A stretch of 24,000 nt of DNA from Methanobacterium sp. (GTDB lineage Archaea > Methanobacteriota > Methanobacteria > Methanobacteriales > Methanobacteriaceae): the NCBI GenBank assembly GCA_030539815.1, contig JAUNXM010000001.1:1-24000 (forward strand). Reading direction: 5' to 3'. Made by a program: the position numbers and the translations under genes. This document shows, in pieces, positions 9,539 to 24,000 of this stretch. Under the pieces are notes generated by a model that saw nothing but the letters and a program-made list of their open reading frames with translations, was not told the origin of the DNA and did no database searches. Within the stretch, counting starts at the first letter, position 1, and each line of letters opens with the position of its first letter.

Positions 9539-10252
9539 ATGTTTTTTGATTTTCACATTCACGGAGATCTTGAAGTGGCCCTGAATGCAGGGAAACTGGG
9601 ATACCACGGAGTAGTTTTAACGTTATGTTCACGGGATTGTATTAATCACCCGGAAACCCTTAAAACTCTGCGTAAAAACGTGAAAAAAATAAAATCTAAT
9701 AATGGGAAAAATCCCCCATCCATCCAGATCGGTGTGGAAATAGAGTCTCAAAATCCGGAAGACCTTAAAAAGAAGGTTAGTAAATTCCGCAAGAAGACCG
9801 ATGTAATTCTGGTTCATGGTGGTGATCTTAAACTAAATCGAGCAGCCACCGAGGACCCTCGTGTTGATATTTTAAGCCATCCCTATCGTACCCGATTTGA
9901 CAGTGGTATAAACCACGTTTTAGCAGTTAAAGCCAGTGAAAACAGTGTTGCAATTGAATTAAACCTGAAATATTACCTTTTAACTCGTCCAAGCCATCGT
10001 TATCGAGTTTTAACCCAGTTCAGACAGATCATGAAATTGCATCGCAAATACAAGTTCCCGGTAATTATAACTAGTGATGCTGGCACCAGTTATGATCTAC
10101 GCGACCCCTTTGACGTGATGGCACTGGCTGCTTGTTTCGGAATGACGAAAGAGGAGGCTTTTGAGGCTCTGTCCAAAACTCCGCAGGAAATCATCCGGAG
10201 AAATGAAATCCGGGATAAAATCATAATTCCGGGGGCACGTTTTGTTAGATAA
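9539..10252 (+). CDS. rnp3: RNase P protein component 3 (Rpp30)
   Basis: The 237-residue protein begins MFFDFHIHGDLEVALNAGKLGYHGVVLT and contains RVDILSHPY and VIITSDAG, the pattern of archaeal Rpp30, a TIM-barrel (PHP-like) protein. It pairs with Rnp2 (Pop5) and the catalytic RNA to remove 5' leaders from pre-tRNAs. A GGTGG ribosome-binding site precedes the ATG. Its partner gene rnp2 is the next gene, as expected for this complex. Length is normal. Confidence 0.95.
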   Translation: MFFDFHIHGDLEVALNAGKLGYHGVVLTLCSRDCINHPETLKTLRKNVKKIKSNNGKNPPSIQIGVEIESQNPEDLKKKVSKFRKKTDVILVHGGDLKLNRAATEDPRVDILSHPYRTRFDSGINHVLAVKASENSVAIELNLKYYLLTRPSHRYRVLTQFRQIMKLHRKYKFPVIITSDAGTSYDLRDPFDVMALAACFGMTKEEAFEALSKTPQEIIRRNEIRDKIIIPGARFVR

Positions 10253-10380
10253 ACTATGAATTTTTAACAAATTCGGGCAAAATTCACATCTATTTGGAAT
10301 GGAAAGATATTACTGGTTGAAGTATTGGTAATCACTTAATTAACGGGAATTAAATTAGATATATGGAGAGATATGGGTTT

Positions 10381-10758
10381 ATGAAACTCAAAATATTACC
10401 CACTCACCTTCGGGATAAAAAAAGATACCTGGCATTCCAGGCATTCTCAGAAATTCCACTGGAAAGAGATGATATTATAACTATGGTCACCGAATCTTCT
10501 GGAAACCTTTACGGGGCATGTGGAACCAGTCATATGGGAATGTGGGTGGTGAAAGTTTGGGATTATCCAGTCCCTGAGAAGAACATGATCAGAGGGATCA
10601 TTCGCTGTAATCGGGATGAAGTTGACAGAGCCAGAGCTGTCATTCCCAACATAACCAACTTCCGGGGAAAAAGGGTGGTTTTCCATACCCTTGGAATTTC
10701 CGGAACCATCAAAGCAGCAATAACAAACTTTATTAAATTGAAGGCAGCAGATGAATAA
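10381..10758 (+). CDS. rnp2: RNase P protein component 2 (Pop5)
   Basis: From the ATG at 10381 the product is 125 residues and starts MKLKILPTHLRDKKRYLAFQ, which is how archaeal Pop5 proteins usually begin. An upstream in-frame ATG at 10363 would add six residues; GGAGAG at 10365-10370 would then serve as ribosome-binding site for the chosen start. The segment RGIIRCNRDEVDRARAVI and the TLGISGTIKAA ending are typical. Pop5 forms a heterotetramer with Rpp30 and helps the RNase P RNA catalytic domain. A 128-nt gap from rnp3 is longer than others in the cluster. Confidence 0.93.
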   Translation: MKLKILPTHLRDKKRYLAFQAFSEIPLERDDIITMVTESSGNLYGACGTSHMGMWVVKVWDYPVPEKNMIRGIIRCNRDEVDRARAVIPNITNFRGKRVVFHTLGISGTIKAAITNFIKLKAADE

Positions 10759-10781
10759 AATGTATAAATGGTTTTAAAACC

Positions 10782-10798
10782 CGAAACCAAATATTTTA
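10782..10798 (+). promoter_or_regulatory. Candidate internal promoter before psmA
   Basis: CGAAACC followed by AAATATTTTA resembles a BRE plus TATA element. It would start transcription near 10820, giving psmA and the exosome genes their own promoter. A perfect 12-bp palindrome GGTTTTAAAACC (10770-10781) sits immediately upstream. Confidence 0.4.
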
Positions 10799-10829
10799 CT
10801 TAACTTCATTATTTTATCAAAAAATTAAA

Positions 10830-11598
<769 letters not shown>

Positions 11599-11601
11599 AT
11601 C

Positions 11602-12294
<693 letters not shown>

Positions 12295-12328
12295 TAAAAC
12301 TTCTTTTAGCCTATAAAGGAGGCATAAC

Positions 12329-13069
<741 letters not shown>

Positions 13070-13072
13070 GGG

Positions 13073-13822
<750 letters not shown>

Positions 13823-13823
13823 A

Positions 13824-14621
13824 ATGGTGCAGAGCATAGTTCCAGAGATCATTAGGGAAAGTGTTGCTAACCTCATAAGAAATGGAGATAGGGCCGATGG
13901 AAGAGCCCTGGACCAGTACCGGGAAATAAGTTTGGAAACCGGTGTAATTAAAAAAGCAGAAGGTTCTGCTCGGGTGAAAATAGGCAACACCCAGATAGTG
14001 GTGGGTGCCAAACCCCAGATAGGTGAACCATTCCCTGACACACCCAACGTGGGTGTTCTAATAACCAACTCTGAACTCCTACCAATGGCCGCCCCTAACT
14101 TCGAAGCAGGACCACCAAATGAAACTTCAGTGGAACTTTCCAGGGTAACCGACCGTTGCATCCGAGAAGGTAAAGTAGTGGACCTGGAAAAACTGGTAAT
14201 CATACCTGGTAAGAAGGTCTGGATGATCTTTCTGGATTTACACATTGTGGATTACGATGGCAACCTCATGGATGCTGCAGTCCTAGGTAGTCTAGCTGCC
14301 CTAATGGACACTAAAATACCAAGCACCACCATTGAGGGTGATGAAGTTGTAATTGACTATGAAACAATGGTCCCTATACCCATCAAAGAACAACCCCTCA
14401 TGTGCACCCTGGCCAAGATCGGTGGAGAACTGGTGGCAGATCCTTCCCTAGAAGAAGATGATGTGCTTGATGCTAGAATATCCATAGGTGTGCGCACAGA
14501 TGGTAGTATATGTGCCATGCAAAAAGGAGGATCAGTCCCCCTAACACGTGAAGAAGTCTTAAAATCTGTTGAAATTGCTCAAACGAAGACTAAAGAACTT
14601 CGTGAGAAAGCAATTAAATAG
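13824..14621 (+). CDS. rrp42: Exosome ring subunit Rrp42
   Basis: The 265-residue RNase PH-fold protein begins [35 protein letters not shown], the Rrp42 pattern, and has [15 protein letters not shown]. Rrp42 lacks catalysis but is needed for the active site and RNA binding at the interface with Rrp41. The ATG at 13824 is chosen because GGTGA (13814-13818) lies 5 nt before it; an in-frame GTG at 13815 lies inside that site. The start directly follows the rrp41 stop (1 nt), so the two are coupled. Length is normal. Confidence 0.96.
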   Translation: MVQSIVPEIIRESVANLIRNGDRADGRALDQYREISLETGVIKKAEGSARVKIGNTQIVVGAKPQIGEPFPDTPNVGVLITNSELLPMAAPNFEAGPPNETSVELSRVTDRCIREGKVVDLEKLVIIPGKKVWMIFLDLHIVDYDGNLMDAAVLGSLAALMDTKIPSTTIEGDEVVIDYETMVPIPIKEQPLMCTLAKIGGELVADPSLEEDDVLDARISIGVRTDGSICAMQKGGSVPLTREEVLKSVEIAQTKTKELREKAIK

Positions 14622-14747
14622 CCTAATAGGAATTCTGGATAGTACAGTAAAAACTAATAGTATACAGTAACTAGGTAATTGGGGTGTTAAAAACCCATAA
14701 TTCCTTTCAATTTCAATAAAAAGAAATTCAATATAACCAAAAAAATA

Positions 14748-15028
<281 letters not shown>

Positions 15029-15029
15029 T

Positions 15030-15161
15030 TTGTATAAGTGTGATAAATGTGGCACCTTGGTAGATATCAAAGGTTACACCGAGTCCAAATGTCCTAGCTG
15101 CCGTTACCGGATACTCTTTAAGGAGATCCCCCCGGTCCGGCGACAAGTTAAAGCTCGATAA
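15030..15161 (+). CDS. rpoP: RNA polymerase subunit P (Rpb12-like)
   Basis: This 43-residue zinc-ribbon protein starts at TTG directly after the rpl37ae stop. It begins [16 protein letters not shown] and has Cys4, Cys7, Cys21 and Cys24 for one zinc ion, then a basic tail ending RRQVKAR. Length and pattern are those of archaeal RpoP, the Rpb12 homolog that stabilises the Rpo3-Rpo10-Rpo11 assembly platform of RNA polymerase. The ribosome-binding site GGAGGT (15017-15022) lies within the end of rpl37ae. It is easily missed because of its size and TTG start. Confidence 0.93.
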   Translation: MYKCDKCGTLVDIKGYTESKCPSCRYRILFKEIPPVRRQVKAR

Positions 15162-15232
15162 AATCTTTTTGGTGGTTTCTTTTTTTGAAGATCTCTCTTC
15201 ATAAAAGATTCCCTCACAATACTGGTAAATCT

Positions 15233-15722
<490 letters not shown>

Positions 15723-15736
<14 letters not shown>

Positions 15737-15980
15737 ACAAGTTGAAACACAGATAGAAATTGAATTTTCTTCTAAAAAAGATGCCAACATAGTTTTAAGA
15801 TCAATAGAACCTGAATTAATGGATTCACCTTCGGAAAGAACCCAAACCGAGGTGGAATGTCATGAAAACATTCTAAAGATCACTATTACTGCCAGTGATT
15901 CTCCATCCCTAAGGGCATCTTTAAATTCTTACTTGCGATGGATAATGCTTTCCCAGCAGGTTATAGAATTAAAAAATTAA
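15723..15980 (+). CDS. pcc1: KEOPS complex subunit Pcc1
   Basis: The 85-residue protein begins [28 protein letters not shown] and has [20 protein letters not shown] at the end, the pattern of archaeal Pcc1. Pcc1 dimerises and binds Kae1 in the KEOPS complex, which makes the t6A modification at position 37 of ANN-decoding tRNAs. I chose ATG 15723, which overlaps the end of the Brix gene and follows a GGCAGGTG; a longer frame from 15663 adds residues read from the neighbour's coding frame. The other KEOPS genes are not in the window. Confidence 0.9.
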
Positions 15981-16089
15981 TTACCCGTGGTAAATTCATG
16001 TTATCTCTTTAAAATTAGATAAGATGATTTTGAATTCCTTGAAAAATAAATTGAATATGTATCATTAGATTATTATTAGAGGTGAAAAT

Positions 16090-16445
<356 letters not shown>

Positions 16446-16446
<1 letters not shown>

Positions 16447-16763
16447 TGTTAAATGATCAAACCAAGGTTACTGAGGTTACCAGTTTGAGAAAATTAACTG
16501 ATCAGGAGATGGAAAACATCTCCGAAGCTGCGGCAGTAGCCGCAGAAAACTATATTTTTTCCAAGATATCCAAAAAAGAAGTTCAGGATATGGAATTAAG
16601 AGTAGAATTCCATGAAGCCGATGAAGAAAAAGGTCTGGATGTGGATGTTGAGGTAGAACTCTTTTTGGACGAGTTATCTCAAGCAGAGGATAGCCTGGCA
16701 GATCAAGCAGCAGAAGCTGCCCTGGAAGAGATTGACAGGCAGATTGAAAAATTGTCTGAGTGA
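16446..16763 (+). CDS. DUF3194-family protein
   Basis: The 105-residue, strongly acidic protein belongs to the small archaeal DUF3194 family that follows prefoldin beta in Methanobacteriales and other euryarchaea. It has an N-terminal helix ([21 protein letters not shown]), a beta region (MELRVEFHE...[11 protein letters not shown]) and a C-terminal helix. Its biochemical role is unknown; the coupled start (one-base overlap with pfdB) suggests a role alongside prefoldin or the exosome cluster. It is the last gene of the superoperon. Confidence 0.8.
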
Positions 16764-16766
16764 TCT

Positions 16767-16783
16767 TATTTTTTTTATTTTTA
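16767..16783 (+). terminator. T-rich terminator of the superoperon
   Basis: A run of eight T and another of five T within 17 bases start 4 nt after the DUF3194 stop, with no hairpin. This is the usual archaeal termination signal and marks the end of the long plus-strand unit. Confidence 0.5.
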
Positions 16784-17172
16784 CTTAAATACGATTATCA
16801 AAAGGAAAAAATGCTCTAATTTTTCTTGGCAGCCCTTTGCGTTAATTATTTGCGGAAAATTTTCGTACTATATGGTTAGAACTATAATCATCCGATGCCC
16901 GGTAAATGTTGAGAGGCCAATCTGTTAATTTCTTATATTGAATTTATATTGTGGTTTAGTTCTCCACAAATTTCCCGAGTTTAATGAGTATCAAATTAAT
17001 CTTCATTATTTCAGTAATTTTAAGTATAGTTCATTCCCCAAAACCGGAAATAAACGAAGTTATATTAATACTTAAAATTCGTCATATTAAAAAAATATTA
17101 ATCCACGGGACTGCTAATTAATAAAATAAATAAGTTCTGTCCATATTGTGGAAAAATAGGGGAAGTAATATT
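16784..17172. other. 389-bp intergenic region
   Basis: Mostly AT-rich without an intact gene. It contains a perfect 12-bp inverted repeat at 17016-17079 and a short frame just before the DUF1801 gene that reads like a zinc-knuckle fragment. No RNA gene is recognised. Confidence 0.55.
17016..17079. repeat. Perfect 12-bp inverted repeat with 40-bp spacer
   Basis: AATTTTAAGTAT at 17016-17027 is matched by its exact complement ATACTTAAAATT at 17068-17079. The 40 bp between are less AT-rich in their first half. It may be the ends of a tiny mobile or MITE-like element, a pair of regulator sites, or a long stem. Confidence 0.45.
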
Positions 17173-17553
17173 ATGAAAAAATCAACTCGTATTGGGCAAA
17201 AGTCCGGTGGCCAGCCTTCGGACAAGTTGGCAGGGGAAAGTGGAGTCATGGCAAGGATAAATGCCATGCCGGAACCATATCAAACCATGGGGAAGCGACT
17301 CCATACCATCATAAAAGCCAGTGCACCAGTCCTCGCACCGAAAACATGGTACGGAATGCCTGCCTATGCCAAGGATGGTAAGGTCATCTGCTTCTTCCGC
17401 GGTGACAAAAACGAGAGGTACATGACATTGGGATTCTCTGAGGATGCTAACCTCGATGAAGATCACATGTGGCCAACTTCCTATGCTTTGAAAGAGTTAA
17501 CGGCTGCTGAAGAGGAAAAGATCACTGGGCTAGTGAACAAAGCTGTGGGATGA
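17173..17553 (+). CDS. DUF1801-family protein
   Basis: From ATG 17173 the product is 126 residues. It contains [19 protein letters not shown] and [19 protein letters not shown], then RYMTLGF and a [16 protein letters not shown] ending: the DUF1801 (YdhG-like) pattern common in bacteria. Some members have been named iron chaperones, but the activity is not known. GGGGAAG lies 7 nt before the ATG. An in-frame GTG at 17146 would add nine residues. Close similarity in motif to bacterial versions suggests lateral transfer; I cannot test this here. Confidence 0.8.
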   Translation: MKKSTRIGQKSGGQPSDKLAGESGVMARINAMPEPYQTMGKRLHTIIKASAPVLAPKTWYGMPAYAKDGKVICFFRGDKNERYMTLGFSEDANLDEDHMWPTSYALKELTAAEEEKITGLVNKAVG

Positions 17554-17748
17554 GGAATAATTTACCCATCTTACCTGGAACATTCTATGCAATGGTACCC
17601 TCTACAACCCTATTTTTTTAAAATAAAAAAAGCCTTAAAATATCAAACCTCAACATCTATTTTTTACTCATTTTTATCTACATAAATATTAAGAAGATCC
17701 AAATAATTTTATCTTTATCTAATATGTGATTATTTTAAAAAACAGTAT

Positions 17749-18164
<416 letters not shown>

Positions 18165-18375
18165 CGGCCCACAAATTATTGGCCGGATTTTTTAAAAAAA
18201 TCTTCCAAATCTAATCAAATCTTCCCATCCAATTAAACATTCTAAAACAAAACATTTCAGAAATAAGGGAGATTAAAATTCAAATTAAGTATTTACAGTC
18301 AATTAAAAGTATTCAAATCATCATTAAAATCAAAACAAAAATTAAAAACACACTTAAAGCCCTATGAGTGATAAA

Positions 18376-20754
<2,379 letters not shown>

Positions 20755-20878
20755 AATGTATAATATGGAGCATCATTGAAGCTCTAAAATTGTACCCTAC
20801 TCAAAAGACTTCCATTAGTCCGTCTAAGACATTCTTCAAAATATAAAGGTACTTTTAAATTCAGTGGACCCCAGGAAA

Positions 20879-20933
20879 TTCCACTTCCCATTCTTTGAAT
20901 GGGGGTGGAAATCTTTTTTTTTAATATTTTTTT
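20879..20933 (+). terminator. Hairpin plus T-tract terminator after lon
   Basis: TTCCAC/GTGGAA (6 bp) and CCCATTC/GAATGGG (7 bp) form a stem with a small TT/G internal loop and a TTT end loop (20879-20910). It is followed by nine T (20914-20922) and seven T (20927-20933). It resembles a bacterial rho-independent terminator and lies 124 nt past the lon stop. Confidence 0.6.
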
Positions 20934-20973
20934 AGTATTTCAATGGACTTTATTAACTTTTTATCCTTCCAAA

Positions 20974-20984
20974 TTTTTATATTT
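20974..20984 (+). promoter_or_regulatory. Candidate TATA box of the TPR gene
   Basis: TTTTTATATTT about 42 nt before the ATG at 21026, directly after the T tract of the lon terminator. It predicts a leader of about 20-25 nt containing the GGGGGGAGGGG ribosome-binding region. Confidence 0.4.
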
Positions 20985-21025
20985 CATAAAGAAAAATAAT
21001 ATATTAATGGGGGGAGGGGTTGTAA

Positions 21026-21916
21026 ATGTCAGCAAAAGGTGCTCATTATTATATTGAAAAAGGTATAGAAACTTGGTTAGATCACAAAAACTTTTTTGAA
21101 GCCATAGACTTTTTTTCCAGAGCATTGGAATTTGAACCTCACAATCCTGATGCACATTTATTAAGGGGCGCGGTATATGTTGATGTTGGCGATTTGCACC
21201 TGGCACTGAAGGATTATAATAAAGCTTTAGAGTACAACCCTGAAAATATTGGGCTATTTTTTGATAAAGGAACCGTTTTATTCTATTTAGGGGAATATAA
21301 TAAGGCCATAAGGTCTTATGAAAAATTCCTCAAAGAAGAACCTACTGATGTTGATGCATTGTATTTTAATGGCCTGGCCTATCATTTCATGGGAAAGAAC
21401 GAAACTGCTCAGAAATTCATTGATAATGCCCTGGTTTTGATTGATCAATCTGATGATCTGTACCCTGATCTGTGTAATGCCAAGGGGGAAATACTTTTTG
21501 ATCTTAATGAATATGAAAGTGCCATTGATTATTTTAACAAGGCTGCCGAATCAGATCCCACATCATTCATTGCCCTCTACAATATAGGGCGTGCCTTTTA
21601 TGAAATGGGAAAACTCAAGGAGGCACTGAAATACATTGAGGATGCTTTGAATATAGAGCCGAAAGAGTGGGATCTACTTAATTACAAAGGACTTATCTTG
21701 ATGGATATGGGTAGGGATGAAGAATCACTGCAATGTTTTGACAAGATCATAGAATTACATCCCATCTATTTTCCAGCATGGTACAATAAAGGAGTGGTTT
21801 TAAAAAAACTTAAAAGAACTGAAGAAGCCCTGGAACACTTTGATGCAGCAATAAAACTCCTCCTGGATAAAAAACCGGGCATAACCAGGGGAATGTGTTT
21901 AAAAAACTTAGAATAA
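21026..21916 (+). CDS. Tetratricopeptide-repeat protein
   Basis: The 296-residue protein consists of about eight TPR units of 34-38 residues from residue 5 to 285. Each shows the usual pattern of aromatic/Gly and Ala positions, for example [22 protein letters not shown] and [20 protein letters not shown]. No signal peptide, membrane helix or extra catalytic domain is present, so it is a cytoplasmic scaffold for protein-protein contacts. TPR proteins are numerous in Methanobacteriales. It has a strong purine-rich ribosome-binding site and looks like a single-gene unit. Partner unknown. Confidence 0.9.
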   Translation: MSAKGAHYYIEKGIETWLDHKNFFEAIDFFSRALEFEPHNPDAHLLRGAVYVDVGDLHLALKDYNKALEYNPENIGLFFDKGTVLFYLGEYNKAIRSYEKFLKEEPTDVDALYFNGLAYHFMGKNETAQKFIDNALVLIDQSDDLYPDLCNAKGEILFDLNEYESAIDYFNKAAESDPTSFIALYNIGRAFYEMGKLKEALKYIEDALNIEPKEWDLLNYKGLILMDMGRDEESLQCFDKIIELHPIYFPAWYNKGVVLKKLKRTEEALEHFDAAIKLLLDKKPGITRGMCLKNLE

Positions 21917-22016
21917 ATAAATTTAGTTCATTTAAAAAGAATAAAGTAAGGAATTAAATAACCTTAATGATCAACTATTGAAATTCGATTTTATTGAATA
22001 AATTTTGTTTTTAGGA

Positions 22017-22817
22017 TTATTTCTTTTTCAATTCTGCCACAATGATCTGGGGTCTTGCAAAGAACCTTACCGGTAGTATGGTAGTTCCCAGACCATTACT
22101 CACGATCAGTGTGCTGTTATTTTCGGTGATAACCCCAGTCCGGTAATCATTACCATAATCCGAATGAGTGGTAGGGGCCCATAACCCGAAGAAAGTCACC
22201 TGTCCCCCGTGTGTATGGCCGGATAAAACCAGATCCACTTTGGATTTATTGACTTTAGGGAAGTAATCCGGGTTATGGGTAAGGAGGATAACAAAGTCCC
22301 GTGGAGTGACTACCGATGTGGTGGCACTCTGGATCTGCATCCCATTGTTGTAGTCACCTACTCCGCCCAGACGAATACGGGATCCATTCTCTTCAATCCA
22401 GGTACCTTTATTCCCGATGTAAGTAATTCCATACTGGGGGATGGCATCCAAAGTTTCGTATTGTGGATCTTTATTCCCCAAAACTGCATAAACACCCAGA
22501 GGTGCTTTCAGTTTGGATAGTGATTCAAAAGTTGATGAAATGTACTGGTTGTCACCATCAATATAATCCCCTCCCAGAAGGATGAGATCCGGGTTAATGG
22601 CATTAACCTGGTCAACCAGACTATCTACTCTTTCCTGGCTAAAGCTAGGACTAGCATGGATATCAGTGAGAAAAACAATTTTTTTACCATCGAACTGGGC
22701 CGGGATCTGGTCTGACTCAATGGTGACTTCTTTGGTTTCAATCCAGTAGGGCTCAATGAACATGTAAGCAATTATCAGGAATAATATTCCCATGAATAAA
22801 TAACGTTTTTTGAGCAA
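22017..22817 (-). CDS. Membrane-anchored metallophosphoesterase (YkuE-like)
   Basis: The 266-residue protein has one N-terminal membrane anchor (about 7-22) and a calcineurin-like phosphoesterase domain. Metal motifs are TDIHAS (Asp52, His54), GGDYIDG (Asp84), GNKD (Asn115-Asp117), LLTHNPD (His181) and GHTHGGQ (His201, His203), as in the YkuE-like group outside the membrane. Position 116 is Lys where the family has the His of GNH(D/E), a residue usually involved in catalysis. The start is TTG with GGTGT 4 nt upstream. The substrate could be a phospholipid or other phosphodiester; this is not shown. The gene converges with the TPR gene. Confidence 0.9.
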   Translation of the reverse strand: MLKKRYLFMGILFLIIAYMFIEPYWIETKEVTIESDQIPAQFDGKKIVFLTDIHASPSFSQERVDSLVDQVNAINPDLILLGGDYIDGDNQYISSTFESLSKLKAPLGVYAVLGNKDPQYETLDAIPQYGITYIGNKGTWIEENGSRIRLGGVGDYNNGMQIQSATTSVVTPRDFVILLTHNPDYFPKVNKSKVDLVLSGHTHGGQVTFFGLWAPTTHSDYGNDYRTGVITENNSTLIVSNGLGTTILPVRFFARPQIIVAELKKK

Positions 22818-22990
22818 GATGACACCTATAAATGAGTTTATTTTTATTTTATGTAAAATGTGATGTTAATTCGATTTGAGATTATTTGCATTGATTTATA
22901 AAGAGTTGTTCTTGAAATAGATAAGATTTTCAAGTAGATAAGGGTTTCGACTTCCCAGAGTGGATTTAGAATAATTAATTAATCAGTGTG

Positions 22991-23962
22991 TTAATTGGAA
23001 TGATTGTTCTTCTGTTCCTCTTCAAGGATGTGAAGCATCTGATGATATTTCTCCTCTCCTAGGGCGTGCAATAATTTATGATGGCACTGATCCTTAACCA
23101 TATGCAGGAGATTGTGATAGGCATCCTCGCCCATACCGTGAAGGATCTCATGATAGGCTTCTTCAACAGTTAACTTAACCCCAACTGACATTCCATTGGT
23201 TTTAAGACGATGTAAAAGGGCTGCAGCAGTGGGTTGTTTCAACCGGGCTCGTTTAATGGTATCTGGATCATTGAATATATCTTCTGGAGTGCCCTGGTGG
23301 ATGATCTGGCCGCCATGGAGTACGAAGATTTTGGTGGCAAATTCAGTTACCATTTCCACGTCATGGGAAGATATAATAATACTCATATTCTTTTTCAGGT
23401 TAAGATCGTATAGGATATCCATGACCTGTTCTGCTCCGTGAGGATCCAAACCAGTGGTTGGTTCATCAAGAACCATAATGTCTGGTTTCATGGCCAGAAT
23501 ACCAGCAATGGCTACTCTCTTCTTTTGACCTCCACTGAGGTGGTGTGGTGTCTTTCTTTTGGATCCCAACATTCCTACAGCTTCCAGGGATTCTTCCACT
23601 CTTTCTTCTACTTCCTCATCACTAAGACCCAGGTTCATGGGTCCAAAGGCAACATCTTCCTCCACGGTTGGTGAGAAAAGCTGGTCATCAGGGTTCTGGA
23701 ATACCATGCCCACTTTCTGTCTGATCTTTATGAGGTCATCCTTCTGGTAACTGGTTGGCTCCCCATCAATTTTAATTAAACCGGCGGTGGGTCTTAAAAT
23801 TCCATTAAAATGAGAAAATAACGTTGATTTACCCGCACCATTAGATCCAATGATTGCGGCTCTTTCACCCTTTAATATTTCCATGTTTATGTTTTGGAGT
23901 GCCGGAGTCCCATCAGGATAGGTGAAACTCATATTTTCAGTTTTAATAACTACTTTGGCCAT
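22991..23962 (-). CDS. cbiO: ECF/cobalt-nickel transporter ATPase, CbiO type, with His-repeat tail
   Basis: The 323-residue ATPase has the CbiO/EcfA pattern: GSNGAGKST (39-47), [25 protein letters not shown] (84-108 region), LSGGQKKR (142-149), [11 protein letters not shown] and SSHD (His200). CbiO works with CbiM, CbiN and CbiQ to import cobalt or nickel, both needed in quantity by methanogens for B12 and hydrogenases/F430. After residue 265 there is an added tail of four 12-residue repeats carrying ten histidines and one cysteine, which supports metal handling. A GAGGA ribosome-binding site precedes the ATG. The partner genes would lie beyond position 24000; vitamin ECF use cannot be excluded. 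Confidence 0.9.
   Translation of the reverse strand: MAKVVIKTENMSFTYPDGTPALQNINMEILKGERAAIIGSNGAGKSTLFSHFNGILRPTAGLIKIDGEPTSYQKDDLIKIRQKVGMVFQNPDDQLFSPTVEEDVAFGPMNLGLSDEEVEERVEESLEAVGMLGSKRKTPHHLSGGQKKRVAIAGILAMKPDIMVLDEPTTGLDPHGAEQVMDILYDLNLKKNMSIIISSHDVEMVTEFATKIFVLHGGQIIHQGTPEDIFNDPDTIKRARLKQPTAAALLHRLKTNGMSVGVKLTVEEAYHEILHGMGEDAYHNLLHMVKDQCHHKLLHALGEEKYHQMLHILEEEQKNNHSN
23021..23164 (-). repeat. Four 12-residue His-x3-His repeats in the CbiO tail
   Basis: Residues 267-314 divide into four units: [36 protein letters not shown] and [12 protein letters not shown]. His recurs at 271/283/295/307 and at 275/287/299/311, an exact period of 12 residues (36 nt). Codons differ between copies (CAT and CAC both used), so the protein pattern is kept while DNA has diverged. 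The tail is likely helical and could bind Ni2+, Co2+ or Zn2+. Confidence 0.85.
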
Positions 23963-24000
23963 AAAATTTCCTCAAATAATAAACAAATTAAAGTACCATA

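Noticed and set aside
14638..14672. Near-repeat AGTACAGTAA / AGTATACAGTAA before rpl37ae
   Set aside because: Short and imperfect in AT-rich DNA; no clear relation to a promoter.
16800..16980. Possible tRNA or C/D-box RNA in the gap after DUF3194
   Set aside because: No cloverleaf, no T-loop consensus and no paired C and D boxes could be identified by eye.

Overview
The window is chromosomal DNA from a methanogenic archaeon, most likely Methanobacteriales (Methanobacterium-like). The reasons are archaeal riboflavin synthase RibC, eukaryote-type ribosomal proteins L15e and L37Ae, RNA polymerase subunit P, archaeal RNase P proteins, exosome, proteasome alpha and prefoldin beta. AT-rich TATA-type promoters and ribosome-binding sites of the GGTGA type, usually 4-5 nt before the start, fit this. 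I ran no database search; family calls rest on recognising protein motifs.

Layout. (1) 1-3600: ribC; a convergent MacB/LolD-type ABC exporter pair on the minus strand; a 665-bp gap holding a possible gene remnant; a small AhpD/CMD-fold protein without its cysteines. (2) 3600-8170: an orphan membrane histidine kinase (7TM, PAS, PAS, HisKA_2, HATPase), a doubtful small membrane ORF, and an overlapping marR-MATE efflux pair behind a candidate operator. (3) 8380-16785: the archaeal exosome/proteasome superoperon, all on the plus strand: rpl15e, COG1325 RNA-binding protein, rnp3, rnp2, psmA, SBDS, rrp4, rrp41, rrp42, rpl37ae, rpoP, Brix-domain protein, pcc1, pfdB, DUF3194. It joins rRNA and tRNA processing, RNA decay, ribosome assembly, proteolysis, transcription and tRNA modification. 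Its start has repeated GACATGTC palindromes, a TATA-like box and a leader able to fold into hairpins. (4) 16785-24000, accessory: a DUF1801 protein, an ArsR regulator with a 22-bp palindrome over its promoter, a bacterial-type LonA protease, a TPR protein, a membrane-anchored metallophosphoesterase (minus) and a CbiO/EcfA-type ABC ATPase (minus).

The most unusual signal is the C-terminus of the CbiO-type ATPase: four exact-period 12-residue repeats, each with a His-x3-His pair, which look like a metal-binding tail on a nickel/cobalt (or similar ECF) transporter ATPase. Other points of note are the rpl15e control region and leader, the leaderless ArsR promoter/operator, a phosphoesterase with GNKD in place of GNHD, the lack of a standard well-placed start codon for rrp41, and a bacterial-type Lon in an archaeon that also encodes the proteasome. 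No tRNA, rRNA, CRISPR array, insertion sequence or replication origin was seen.
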